Notes under the pieces: model-generated | The model's database searches: none | Told to the model about the DNA's origin: nothing | The model's input: the letters and a program-made list of their open reading frames with translations, nothing else | Shown here: positions 36,601-43,701 of the stretch, in pieces | Layout: every line of letters begins with the position of its first letter | Position numbering within the stretch: the stretch's first letter is position 1 | DNA from: Mucilaginibacter pankratovii | GTDB taxonomy: Bacteria; Bacteroidota; Bacteroidia; Sphingobacteriales; Sphingobacteriaceae | DNA length: 64,000 nt | Assembly: GCF_014773265.1 (NCBI RefSeq) | Contig: NZ_JACWMY010000015.1 | Coordinates: forward strand, 62,001-126,000 | Direction of reading: 5' to 3' | Translations under genes and position numbers: made by a program

Positions 36601-37562
36601 ATTTCATCAATGATGAAATTGGCATAGTCCTCCAGAGTACCGCTAAAGATTCATTGGATAGGTCAGATGCTACTCACATGGGTGGTGATTACATGAACCT
36701 GACGACTATAACGCCCGACAATAAATACCTTGCTATTGACAAAAGACCGTTTACCGGCAACAAAATTGTTATCCCGTTGTTTATTAATGTAGCGGAGGAT
36801 AGCATTTATACTTTCAAGAAAACCTTTACAAGTTCAATGATGAGCAATTATAAGGTGACACTTTATGATAGCTTACTCAATAATAACGTACAGATAACTA
36901 ATCTCGATTATTCGTTTAACGTAGCCAGGTCTAAACCAGAAACATTTGGCGGTAAAAGGTTTAAGCTTATTATTGAGTCTTCGCCCGCGCCGACAACCTA
37001 TTTTGATTTTGGCGGTAAGTTGAATGCCGATAGAAAGGCCCTCTTAAAATGGCAAACAAATTCCTATCGTTGGGGTACCACTTACCAGGTTCAGCGTAGC
37101 CAGGATAATGTAACATTTGTAAATGTTGGGCCAACTAAAATTGGGAATGAAACGGTAATAAACAATAATTTTGAAGTACTTGATGACGATATACAATTAG
37201 GTAATAATTATTACAGATTGGTACAAACCGATGTGTTTGATAATAAATCAATGTCAAACACTGTTCTACTTAAGATAACTGCTGATGTAGGCCCTGTGGA
37301 TATTAAAAATGGTTTTAAGCTCTTCCCTAATCCGGTGAGTGATAAATTTTCAATTATTAGCGATAAATCGTACAGCGGAAAAGTTACCATGAGAATATTC
37401 AATACCAACAGCGACATTATAGTAACAGAAGCGTTTAACCAATTAACCGCGCTTGAACCTATACAGCAATATGTTAGCCAACTTAGGGCAGGTGTATATT
37501 TTGTGGAATTGAGAGATGTGAATACCAAGGTGCTTACCACACTAAAGTTTGTAAAACAGTAA
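33675..37562 (+). CDS. Large adhesin-like T9SS-secreted protein (TTG start)
   Basis: 1295 residues. The start is a TTG giving MKKLLLICSILVLSNTLYAQ, a clean signal peptide; the nearby ATG is out of frame. The long middle is Thr/Ser/Asn-rich with beta-strand repeats (GALILGGATAPTLTTSGSGTLTTTSLTFAGTGTI), like autotransporter-type or MBG-like surface repeats. The last 80 residues form a type A sorting domain (GFKLFPNPVSDKFSI ... LRAGVYFVELRDVNTKVLTTLKFVKQ). Probably a surface or matrix protein; no enzymatic motif seen. The base composition is more A/T-rich than its neighbours, so transfer or relaxed selection is possible. Confidence 0.8.
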   Translation: MKKLLLICSILVLSNTLYAQRYITRTFGYTCYNFFDDNTVDNTNSNNTLGVYAPGFSPDPNVSGNNTTVIVSAGTTLNLASGSGKSLTSRYLATPKGISSDFMPNATDVAYKTINSNDWEWSLLYKSNLTGSTYPTTPPTNVTTGLTTATNSWRYWLFANTSTITSSTDGFYLTQNSSGNLVVYVVNNGTAYSLITSNSALTNGTTYCIKIQRLVGGSWRMYLDPYATSVTQAKTLQSSTTTTSDGHPFTPLTYSQTYLEAENSSAATDGAFQWDNIHMYTRYLKFTNITSAANGVTQSPFYGGMGNVILWGCALEMRGNYDLGISGSSELQITNSGSAASNFANGLTPCTIYKTTDSYFSTTSANTTVLTSNFQMYSGTGQGGMNDDEVTSGNTDGSLSIPVYWFIGATVNASPTPGTSLTISGVSAIKQDVNNNPVTGTVVFSSGTGATITFGDVWDWTGNNGSWISTSNAWLKNGSTSTSHPQVASDVARIGVLSYTTNQPLLTAAKTIGALILGGATAPTLTTSGSGTLTTTSLTFAGTGTIAASAAVTVNGDLKINSSALAAVTGASILTVKGNFSNATSATFTSIGNTVDFAGSTQSISNANTTSSNPTVQFKNLTFTGAGTKTFSGVGYTSVAFDGLMTLGASVTLSIPSSSTHLQFLTGTTLTFAQIATIPSTSSIQGNIDYYVYFQGGSTFRSYRSMGAPVYTGSYSASNGSYNLSSLKNSFIITGPSPNGTNLFDKSTNNGNTLKFYASATDTYTYASTINTTVATGTGFYMYFRGNRTPVGTSFPTTDPYGAKTNKTLGTPVGSYATPEAVTYTYTGVPNQGNVTSSIPTWNAFTTPYPYYFIANPYPATFDASALINSTTYAFGTLYYIARYTWTWSPSASAYAVYDQATPAASTNGAKRYVIPGQGFFIQNNNFATFATQTLTITESMKSTGNSPNSVRLLSTSAPEKDVDPPVMRLQFSKNNFINDEIGIVLQSTAKDSLDRSDATHMGGDYMNLTTITPDNKYLAIDKRPFTGNKIVIPLFINVAEDSIYTFKKTFTSSMMSNYKVTLYDSLLNNNVQITNLDYSFNVARSKPETFGGKRFKLIIESSPAPTTYFDFGGKLNADRKALLKWQTNSYRWGTTYQVQRSQDNVTFVNVGPTKIGNETVINNNFEVLDDDIQLGNNYYRLVQTDVFDNKSMSNTVLLKITADVGPVDIKNGFKLFPNPVSDKFSIISDKSYSGKVTMRIFNTNSDIIVTEAFNQLTALEPIQQYVSQLRAGVYFVELRDVNTKVLTTLKFVKQ

Positions 37563-37563
37563 T

Positions 37564-37812
37564 ATGATAGTAAAAAAGGATTTATCAGGATTAAAAAGGA
37601 AGTGTGTTGTAGTTTGCGTATTTCTGGTAATGATGTTCTTAACATTTGCTGCCCATGCACAGCCCGGCGACCCCGGAGATGATGATTGTGGCACCAGCCC
37701 CGATGACGAATGCTATGTTCCGCTTGATACCTGGGTATTTGTACTTGTAGCCATCGCATTCATATACGGAATGTATTATCTTCACAAAAAACAAAAAACC
37801 CTTTCCGCGTAA
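37564..37812 (+). CDS. Small PID-CTERM-like membrane-anchored protein
   Basis: 82 residues. An N-terminal signal (VVVCVFLVMMFLTFAAHA) is followed by PGDPGDDDCGTSPDDE, then VPLDTWVFVLVAIAFIYGMYYLHKKQKT: a short acidic linker, a Val-Pro-(Ile/Leu)-Asp motif, a hydrophobic helix and a basic tail. This resembles the PID-CTERM tail of small Bacteroidota proteins. It starts 1 bp after the adhesin-like gene, so they are translated from one message. Function unknown; a surface-sorting role is inference. Confidence 0.6.
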   Translation: MIVKKDLSGLKRKCVVVCVFLVMMFLTFAAHAQPGDPGDDDCGTSPDDECYVPLDTWVFVLVAIAFIYGMYYLHKKQKTLSA

Positions 37813-37841
37813 GCAAAAAAGCACAAATGATATAAAAATAA

Positions 37842-37873
37842 AAGCCCCTTTCCGGATATCCGGAAAGGGGCTT
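37842..37873. terminator. Perfect 32-bp palindromic terminator
   Basis: AAGCCCCTTTCCGGAT is followed by its exact reverse complement ATCCGGAAAGGGGCTT. It is bordered by A- and T-rich tracts and lies between the convergent genes at 37564-37812 and 37892-38509, so it can stop transcription in both directions. Confidence 0.8.
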
Positions 37874-37891
37874 GATATTTTAAATACCAGC

Positions 37892-38509
37892 TTACGACCT
37901 CGTTGTTGCTACAGGCGGGTTAAGATTCAGTTGTTTTATAATGCCATCTACCACCTTAGGTATTTCGCGCAGGGTGGTTTTAGGGTCGTGCAATTCGCCA
38001 ACACCATAACCGCGCCATACCAGCGTGTTTGTTTTAGGGTCTATCAGGTCTATAATTATGGTGCCTTCTTTATACGGAACCCTGCGCGCGTACGCACCGC
38101 CATAGTTAGGGAAACCGTAACCATAGTAGCCATAGCCAAAGGGGCGGTACCAGCCGTAGCCAAAACCACCGTAATAACCGCCATACATAGGGCTGTAATA
38201 ATAATTAATTTTTGTGCCGCGCCCGGTAACGGTTGCGTAACCTACCAGCAGATCTGGGTTTTGCTCGTTAATAGTGAGCCCCTTTTGCAGCAATGCCGTT
38301 TTGGCCGACTCCTGCAGCTTGCCGTTACCAATTTCGGTAAGGGGGCGCCATTGCTTGCCACTATCCCTTTTCATGGGTGCCCAGGCAAAGGTGCGGTAAC
38401 CGCTTAAGTTGGTTTTGTTTGCAGCGGCTGTGTAGTAATTGTAACTGCTGCAGGCCGACAGTACCGAAACAAACGCTACCGCCAGCATTAAATAGATATA
38501 TTTTTTCAT
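37892..38509 (-). CDS. DUF4136 lipoprotein
   Basis: 205 residues. Lipoprotein signal MKKYIYLMLAVAFVSVLSAC with lipobox LSAC (Cys20). The DUF4136 pattern is visible: YRTFAWAP near the N-terminus, NPDLLVGYATV in the middle and GTIIIDLIDPKTNTLVWRGYGVGEL near the end. A Gly/Tyr-rich insert (YSPMYGGYYGGFGYGWYRPFGYGYYGYGF, residues 105-140) is low complexity. Family function unknown. Faces the T9SS gene cluster convergently across a strong terminator. Confidence 0.85.
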   Translation of the reverse strand: MKKYIYLMLAVAFVSVLSACSSYNYYTAAANKTNLSGYRTFAWAPMKRDSGKQWRPLTEIGNGKLQESAKTALLQKGLTINEQNPDLLVGYATVTGRGTKINYYYSPMYGGYYGGFGYGWYRPFGYGYYGYGFPNYGGAYARRVPYKEGTIIIDLIDPKTNTLVWRGYGVGELHDPKTTLREIPKVVDGIIKQLNLNPPVATTRS

Positions 38510-38666
38510 AGCAACACCTTTTATTTATAAGTCTTAGACAAGGCTGCAAGCGAAGGTTTAACGGGATAAAAACTTTTTTTTAAATCTTTCTGATTTTATA
38601 GATCACCATCCAGCCCATTTTTGGTTTTTATCCAAAATACGTATCTTTGATTAAACCACACGTGCA

Positions 38667-38915
38667 ATGACAACCAAGTTAACATTAACCGTAGAAGAAG
38701 GCGTTATCAAAAAAGCGAAATTGTATGCAAAGCAAACCGGTAGAAGTTTATCTGAATTAATCGAAAACTACCTGGAGACGCTTACGGAGGAAAATCATGC
38801 GGAAACACAGCAAATTTCTCCCAGGCTGAAAAAACTGGTGGGTTCTGTTAAACTGCCTGCGAATTTCGATGAAAAAACAGAATTGGCTTCCTATTTTGAA
38901 AGCAAGCACCTATGA
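38667..38915 (+). CDS. Antitoxin of a VapBC-like pair (DUF6364-like)
   Basis: 82 residues. N-terminal LTLTVEEGVIKKAKLYAKQTGRSLSELIENYLETL fits a ribbon-helix-helix DNA-binding antitoxin, as in the DUF6364 group; the rest is a charged tail that would cover the toxin. Its stop overlaps the ATG of the PIN-domain gene (ATGA), which indicates coupling. A short A/T-rich gap (38510-38666) lies upstream and contains no other gene. Confidence 0.8.
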   Translation: MTTKLTLTVEEGVIKKAKLYAKQTGRSLSELIENYLETLTEENHAETQQISPRLKKLVGSVKLPANFDEKTELASYFESKHL

Positions 38916-39325
38916 AGAATGTCTTTGTAGATACCAACGTCCTGATCGATCTGCTTGCCGACAGGCAGCCTTTTAGTAAGTTCGCCATACAATTATTCAA
39001 TTTAGCAGAGAAGAAGAAAGTTAAGCTCTTTACATCTTCGCATGCTTATGCCACTACTCATTACCTATTAAAAAAGCATTTAAGCGAAAAGGAATTAAGA
39101 GAATTACTTTATTCATTGCTGGATTACATCGATTTAATCGCAATTGACAGTTCCATTATTAAGAAAAGTCTTCTATCCAATCACAAGGACTTCGAAGACG
39201 CCATCCAAATCATCGCCGCTACCTCAGTGGCAAATTTAGACTTTATTGTAACCAGGAATTTGAAGGACTTTAAAGATGCCGGCATAACCGTGCTGCCTCC
39301 AGACGAAGCGCTTGGCTATTTATAA
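38912..39325 (+). CDS. PIN-domain toxin (VapC-like)
   Basis: 137 residues. VFVDTNVLIDLLADR supplies the first PIN acidic residue and the Asn/Asp core; KDFEDAIQIIAATSVANLDFIVTRNLKDF supplies the remaining acidic residues (DFEDA and TRNLKDF). PIN-domain toxins are Mg-dependent ribonucleases cutting tRNA or rRNA. The gene overlaps the antitoxin by 4 bp. This is the second toxin-antitoxin pair in the window. Confidence 0.88.
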   Translation: MKNVFVDTNVLIDLLADRQPFSKFAIQLFNLAEKKKVKLFTSSHAYATTHYLLKKHLSEKELRELLYSLLDYIDLIAIDSSIIKKSLLSNHKDFEDAIQIIAATSVANLDFIVTRNLKDFKDAGITVLPPDEALGYL

Positions 39326-39333
39326 ATTATCCA

Positions 39334-40983
39334 TTACGACAAATATTTTCCTACTATAGGCATCCTCCTGCCCATACCAAATGCCTTTGGCGATACGCGC
39401 AGTATAGGTGGTGTTTGGTAGCGTTTATGCTCGGAGATGTTCACCAGCCTTAACACTTTACGGACCACGGCTTCGTCAAAACCCAGTTTTATAATTTCGG
39501 CAGATGAGCGCCTGTTGAGGATGTATTCAAAAAGTATGGCATCCAAAGTATCATATTCGGGCAACGAATCAGTGTCCTTCTGATCGGGGCGCAGTTCGGC
39601 AGATGGTGGTTTTACAATCGTATTTTCGGGGATGATCTCGCGGTTTTTATTGATCTCGCGCGCCAACTCAAAAACCTGTGTTTTAAATACGTCGCCTATA
39701 ACCGAGATGCCGCCGCACATATCGCCATACAGGGTTCCGTAGCCTACCGCGGCTTCGCTTTTGTTGGATGTATTGAGCAGGATGTACCCAAATTTATTGC
39801 ACATGGCCATCAGCACCACTGCCCTGCTGCGCGATTGGATGTTCTCCTCGGCAATATTAAAGGGCAGGTTTTTGAACTGCGGCGACAGGGCGCTCTCAAA
39901 CGATTCGGTAATTTTAGCTATCGCTACCGTTTCGCTTTTGCAGCCAAGGTTTGCAACCAAATCTTCGGCATCCTTTATAGAGTGATCGCTGGAGAAACGC
40001 GAGGGCAGCAACACCGCCATCACATTTTCGGGGCCTAACGCTTCCGCAGCCAAAGCACACACCACGGCAGAATCTATCCCGCCGGATAAGCCTAGGATGG
40101 CCTGCTTAAAGCCCGATTTAACAAAATAATCTTTTATACCCAATATCAGCCCCTGATGGATCTGCTCGATATCGCTTTGGTGGCCGGCCTTAATGGTAGC
40201 CGCGTGCTCAAAACTGATGCTTGCATCCTCGTTTAAGGTATAATAGGTAAGCGCCTCTTTAAAATATGGCAACTCATCCACCAAATTACCGGCATTATCA
40301 AACACCAGCGATCCGCCATCGAAGATCAGTTCGGTTTGCGCGCCAACGTGGTTCACGTAAAACAGCGGTAGGTTGTAACGGCTGGCGTTATCCTTTAATA
40401 TCTCTACCCGTTCCTCATCATGATTATAAGCAAAAGGCGATGCCGCTATATTGATCATCACATCAGGGTTTTGCTTGATCAGCGTATCCATAGGGCGGGT
40501 AATGTACAGCGGGTTTTCTATCGTGTTCCAAAGGTCTTCGCAAATGGTAAGGGCTATTCGTTTACCCTTAAAATCTATACAGCTAAACTGAGTAGATGGT
40601 TCAAAGTAACGGTACTCATCAAAAATATCGTAATTGGGCAGCAAAGCTTTGTTCACTACTGCCTTTACCGCGCCGTTCTCAATAAAATAGGCCGAATTGT
40701 TTAGATCCTTGCCTTCAGGATTATTGTTTGGTGTCGGCAATCCTATAATGCAGGCGATATCTTTACATTCGGCAGCTATCGTTTTGGCGGCCTCAGCGCA
40801 AAGGGTTATAAACTCGTTAAATTCCAAAAAATCGCGGGCGGGATAGCCGCAAACGCATAATTCGGCAAACACTACCAGGTCGGCACCGTTTTGCTTGGCT
40901 TCGCGGATATGCTGAATGATCTTATTGGTATTCGATTCGAAGTTACCTACGTGGTAATTAAGCTGGGCTAATGCGATCTTCAT
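39334..40983 (-). CDS. nadE: Glutamine-dependent NAD+ synthase
   Basis: 549 residues. N-terminal nitrilase-like glutaminase with catalytic Glu (VVFAELCVCGYP), Lys (NKALLPNYDIFDEYRYF) and Cys (LTICEDLW). C-terminal synthetase with the P-loop-like LGLSGGIDSAVVCALAAEALG and NTSNKSEAAVGYGTLYGD. It forms NAD+ from deamido-NAD+, ATP and glutamine. The gene is divergent from gldB, an arrangement I recall from other Bacteroidota. Product length and start (cat at 40981-40983) fit the family. Confidence 0.96.
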   Translation of the reverse strand: MKIALAQLNYHVGNFESNTNKIIQHIREAKQNGADLVVFAELCVCGYPARDFLEFNEFITLCAEAAKTIAAECKDIACIIGLPTPNNNPEGKDLNNSAYFIENGAVKAVVNKALLPNYDIFDEYRYFEPSTQFSCIDFKGKRIALTICEDLWNTIENPLYITRPMDTLIKQNPDVMINIAASPFAYNHDEERVEILKDNASRYNLPLFYVNHVGAQTELIFDGGSLVFDNAGNLVDELPYFKEALTYYTLNEDASISFEHAATIKAGHQSDIEQIHQGLILGIKDYFVKSGFKQAILGLSGGIDSAVVCALAAEALGPENVMAVLLPSRFSSDHSIKDAEDLVANLGCKSETVAIAKITESFESALSPQFKNLPFNIAEENIQSRSRAVVLMAMCNKFGYILLNTSNKSEAAVGYGTLYGDMCGGISVIGDVFKTQVFELAREINKNREIIPENTIVKPPSAELRPDQKDTDSLPEYDTLDAILFEYILNRRSSAEIIKLGFDEAVVRKVLRLVNISEHKRYQTPPILRVSPKAFGMGRRMPIVGKYLS

Positions 40984-41049
40984 GGTGTATGGTAGTATTG
41001 CTTACGCTGTAATGCAAATAAAAAAATTATTTTTGCTAAAACGACAGAA

Positions 41050-42090
41050 ATGAACTTCTATTCTCTTAAAACGAGGCTTATTTATTTAAGCTTTATCACC
41101 CTGGTATTTAGCGCCTGTAACAAACATAAAAAAATTGATGTTAGCGACATACAGGTTGATGTAAAAATTGAGCGTTTCGACCGGGATTTTGATTCGCTAC
41201 GCGTAAAGCCGATGGATGAGCAGGCGGGTGTACTCTACAAAAAATACGGCGTTTTTTATACCGATTTTATTGAACGTATAATGAAAGCCGGCAGCGCACG
41301 CGATACCGCTTACTTTACCCGCCTGCGGGCTATTTTTGCCGATAAAGCCTACGCCGACCTGAAACATGATGTAGACGCCGCCTACCCTAACCTGGATAAG
41401 CAAACCGGGGAGCTAACCGATGCCTTTAAGCATATTAAATATTATTACCCAAAAAAGAACCTTCCAAAGTTGTATGCATATTTCTCGGGCTTTGAGGCCC
41501 AAACATCCATTGGCGATGGCTATTTCGGTATCGGGCTGGACCTGTTTTTGGGTGCCGATTCTAAGTTTTACCCATCACTTGTAAACGCGTTCCCGCGTTA
41601 TGTAAGCCGCAGGTTTACACCCGATAATATTACCCCACGGGTGGTGGAAGGCCTGGCACGTGAGGATATGTTCCCCGAAGACGAGCACGATAAGTCACTG
41701 CTTGCCAAAATGGTGTATAACGGCAAGATCATGTATTACATGGACCAGATACTGCCCGATGTGCCCGATTCTACCAAAATTGGCTATAGTGCCAAACAAA
41801 CAAAATGGTGCGATGATTATAAGGGCGATATATGGAGCTATTTTTTAGAAGAGAACCTGCTTTACGAAAGCGATTACCAAAAGATACAGAAGTACCTGAA
41901 CGAAGCGCCGTTTACACCCGGGCTTGGCCAGGACAACGAATCGGCCCCCAAACTCGCCGTATGGACGGGCTGGCAAATTGTGCGTGCTTATATGGACAAA
42001 CACCCCAATGTTACCCTGCAGCAACTAATGGCCGATAAGGATGCGCAAAAGATCCTGAACGAAGCCAAGTACAGGCCTAAGAATCCGTAG
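41050..42090 (+). CDS. gldB: Gliding motility lipoprotein GldB
   Basis: 346 residues. Lipoprotein signal MNFYSLKTRLIYLSFITLVFSAC (lipobox FSAC, Cys23). The GldB signatures include VKIERFDRDFDSL, YFSGFEAQTSIGDGYFGIGLDLFLGADSKFYP and MVYNGKIMYYMDQILPD. It is required for gliding and T9SS-linked functions in flavobacteria but is also present in non-gliding relatives. The usual partner gldC is not downstream here. It supports the Bacteroidota assignment of the window. Confidence 0.94.
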   Translation: MNFYSLKTRLIYLSFITLVFSACNKHKKIDVSDIQVDVKIERFDRDFDSLRVKPMDEQAGVLYKKYGVFYTDFIERIMKAGSARDTAYFTRLRAIFADKAYADLKHDVDAAYPNLDKQTGELTDAFKHIKYYYPKKNLPKLYAYFSGFEAQTSIGDGYFGIGLDLFLGADSKFYPSLVNAFPRYVSRRFTPDNITPRVVEGLAREDMFPEDEHDKSLLAKMVYNGKIMYYMDQILPDVPDSTKIGYSAKQTKWCDDYKGDIWSYFLEENLLYESDYQKIQKYLNEAPFTPGLGQDNESAPKLAVWTGWQIVRAYMDKHPNVTLQQLMADKDAQKILNEAKYRPKNP

Positions 42091-42116
42091 AAAGAACACC
42101 AAAACACTAACCCCAA

Positions 42117-42278
42117 TGTCATTTCGATGAGCGGCGGAAGGAAAGCGCGGGAGGGCGAAGAGAAATCTTCTACTCTTTGCAATTGAACTATAAAAGGTGA
42201 AGATGCTAAGCGCCTATGCAATACGGTAATGTCAAACCGTATAAGATTTCTCCTCGCTATCGCTCGTTCGAAATGACA
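42117..42278. repeat. MITE/REP-like element with TGTCATTTCGA termini
   Basis: 162-bp element with perfect 11-bp terminal inverted repeats TGTCATTTCGA (42117-42127) and TCGAAATGACA (42268-42278). Internal AGAAATCTT and AAGATTTCT segments also pair. Text of this kind (TTTCGA near GAGGAGAAATCTT) is a common dispersed repeat in Sphingobacteriaceae genomes, as I recall. It fills the gap downstream of gldB. Confidence 0.75.
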
Positions 42279-42345
42279 ATTGGTTTAAAACAAAAAAAGC
42301 GTCGCCAAACCGGCCACGCTTTTTAAAATATCTAAAAAGTAAAAT

Positions 42346-42531
42346 TTAGTCTAAAATTTTGAAAACCGCTCTTAAAGCGATGATAGAACCGAACAGCAAA
42401 ATGATGTTAGATACTAACGTAGCATGTGGAAATTCGGCAAAACGCAGGTAGCAACCCAATAAACCTACAGCGATAGTAAGAATTAAAAATTTATAGTGGC
42501 CTTCTTTATTGGCATTTTCCATTGATTGCAT
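42346..42531 (-). CDS. Small two-span membrane protein
   Basis: 61 residues if the ATG at 42531 is used (MQSMENANKEGHYKF...); 42522 is an alternative start. Two hydrophobic helices, KFLILTIAVGLLGCYLRFA and TLVSNIILLFGSIIALRAVFKI. No family recognised. Ends in KILD. It is on the same strand as the epimerase gene upstream (42594-43601), 62 bp away, and may be co-transcribed with it. Confidence 0.6.
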   Translation of the reverse strand: MQSMENANKEGHYKFLILTIAVGLLGCYLRFAEFPHATLVSNIILLFGSIIALRAVFKILD

Positions 42532-42593
42532 AATCCTGTTGTTTTTTATTCGCCACAAAAATATAAATGTTTACCGAAAAACCGACAACCTTT

Positions 42594-43601
42594 TTAAGCT
42601 TTTACCGCTTTTTTGTTCCATCCCTGTGGCAGGTTTTCTTCTATCTCAATATTCTCGAACTCGGCACTCGCGCGCGAGCCTACCACCTTGGCCCAGGCCG
42701 CCATTTTGCTGATGCCTTCTTTTAGGCTGATGTCAGCACTTTCGCCAAATACCCGAGCCGCTTTAGAGTGGTCGCTGTGCGCGTGCATCACTTCTTTACG
42801 TGCTTCCAGGTGGGTTACTTTTGGTTCAACACCAAGCTCATCGGCAACAACCTGCACCAGTTCATTCACTGTATAGGGCTTATCGGCACCTACGTTAAAT
42901 ACTTCGTTATACGCGGCCGGCACATTAGGGCTGTTGGCAATATGCGGCGCAACATCATCAATATAGCTAAACGCGCGGGTTTGCTCGCCATCACCAAAAA
43001 TGGTCATTGGTTTTTCCTGCATAATCTGGTTCATAAAAATGCCGATAACGTTGCGGTATTTATCGCCGATGTTTTGGTTTTCCCCGTAAACATTGTGTGG
43101 GCGGAACACCACATAGTTTAAGCCAAACATATGATGAGCGGCTTTGAGGTCCATCTCCACAGCGTATTTGGCAACACCGTACGGGTCTTCCGGTTGTGGT
43201 ACCAGTTCTTCGCGCATGGGTAGCTGGCCAGCGCCGTATACCGCTATAGATGAAGTGAACACAAAGCATTTCACTTTATGCAATACCGAAAGGTTGATAA
43301 GGTTAACCGAACCGATCAGGTTATTGTTATAATTGAATCTGCGGATAAAGTGCGAAAGGCCTTCGGCAGCATAAGCGGCCAGGTGGTAAACATAATCGAA
43401 TTTGTGCTCCTCAAACAGCTTCTCCAACAATTCATAATCGTTTATAGAACCAAGTATAAACTCAACGCCTGCGGGCACATGGTCTTCAAAACCGCCGCTC
43501 AGATCATCTAAAACAACTACTTTATGCCCAAGGTTAAGGCAATGCCTGGCTACGTGTGAGCCTATAAAACCGGCACCGCCGGTTACCAATGATGTGATCA
43601 T
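42594..43601 (-). CDS. NAD-dependent epimerase/dehydratase (UDP-glucose 4-epimerase-like)
   Basis: 335 residues. Extended SDR: VTGGAGFIGSHVARHC at the N-terminus, YHLAAYAAEG, and the active site FTSSIAVYGAGQ with YGVAKYAVE (YxxxK intact). RPHNVYGENQNIGDKYRNV and SYIDDVA match GalE/WcaG-like sugar-nucleotide epimerases. The substrate is probably a UDP-sugar but cannot be fixed. It stands alone, not in a polysaccharide cluster, although GH9 and GH13 genes follow. Confidence 0.88.
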   Translation of the reverse strand: MITSLVTGGAGFIGSHVARHCLNLGHKVVVLDDLSGGFEDHVPAGVEFILGSINDYELLEKLFEEHKFDYVYHLAAYAAEGLSHFIRRFNYNNNLIGSVNLINLSVLHKVKCFVFTSSIAVYGAGQLPMREELVPQPEDPYGVAKYAVEMDLKAAHHMFGLNYVVFRPHNVYGENQNIGDKYRNVIGIFMNQIMQEKPMTIFGDGEQTRAFSYIDDVAPHIANSPNVPAAYNEVFNVGADKPYTVNELVQVVADELGVEPKVTHLEARKEVMHAHSDHSKAARVFGESADISLKEGISKMAAWAKVVGSRASAEFENIEIEENLPQGWNKKAVKA

Positions 43602-43701
43602 AGTATCTAAATAATATAGTGTGTTTCAGTTTGTCTGACAGTTGGCGCGTTCCGGCCTTCTCAAATATCCTAAAAAAAGCTTTAACTGACTGTTAAAACG
43701 T

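Noticed and set aside
38100..38220. Gly/Tyr-rich low-complexity stretch in the DUF4136 lipoprotein as a frameshift sign
   Set aside because: The frame continues into the conserved DUF4136 C-terminus, and such inserts are common in the family.
41050..42090. Expectation that gldC follows gldB
   Set aside because: No gldC-like frame exists downstream; the gap holds a repeat element and then a small convergent membrane-protein gene.
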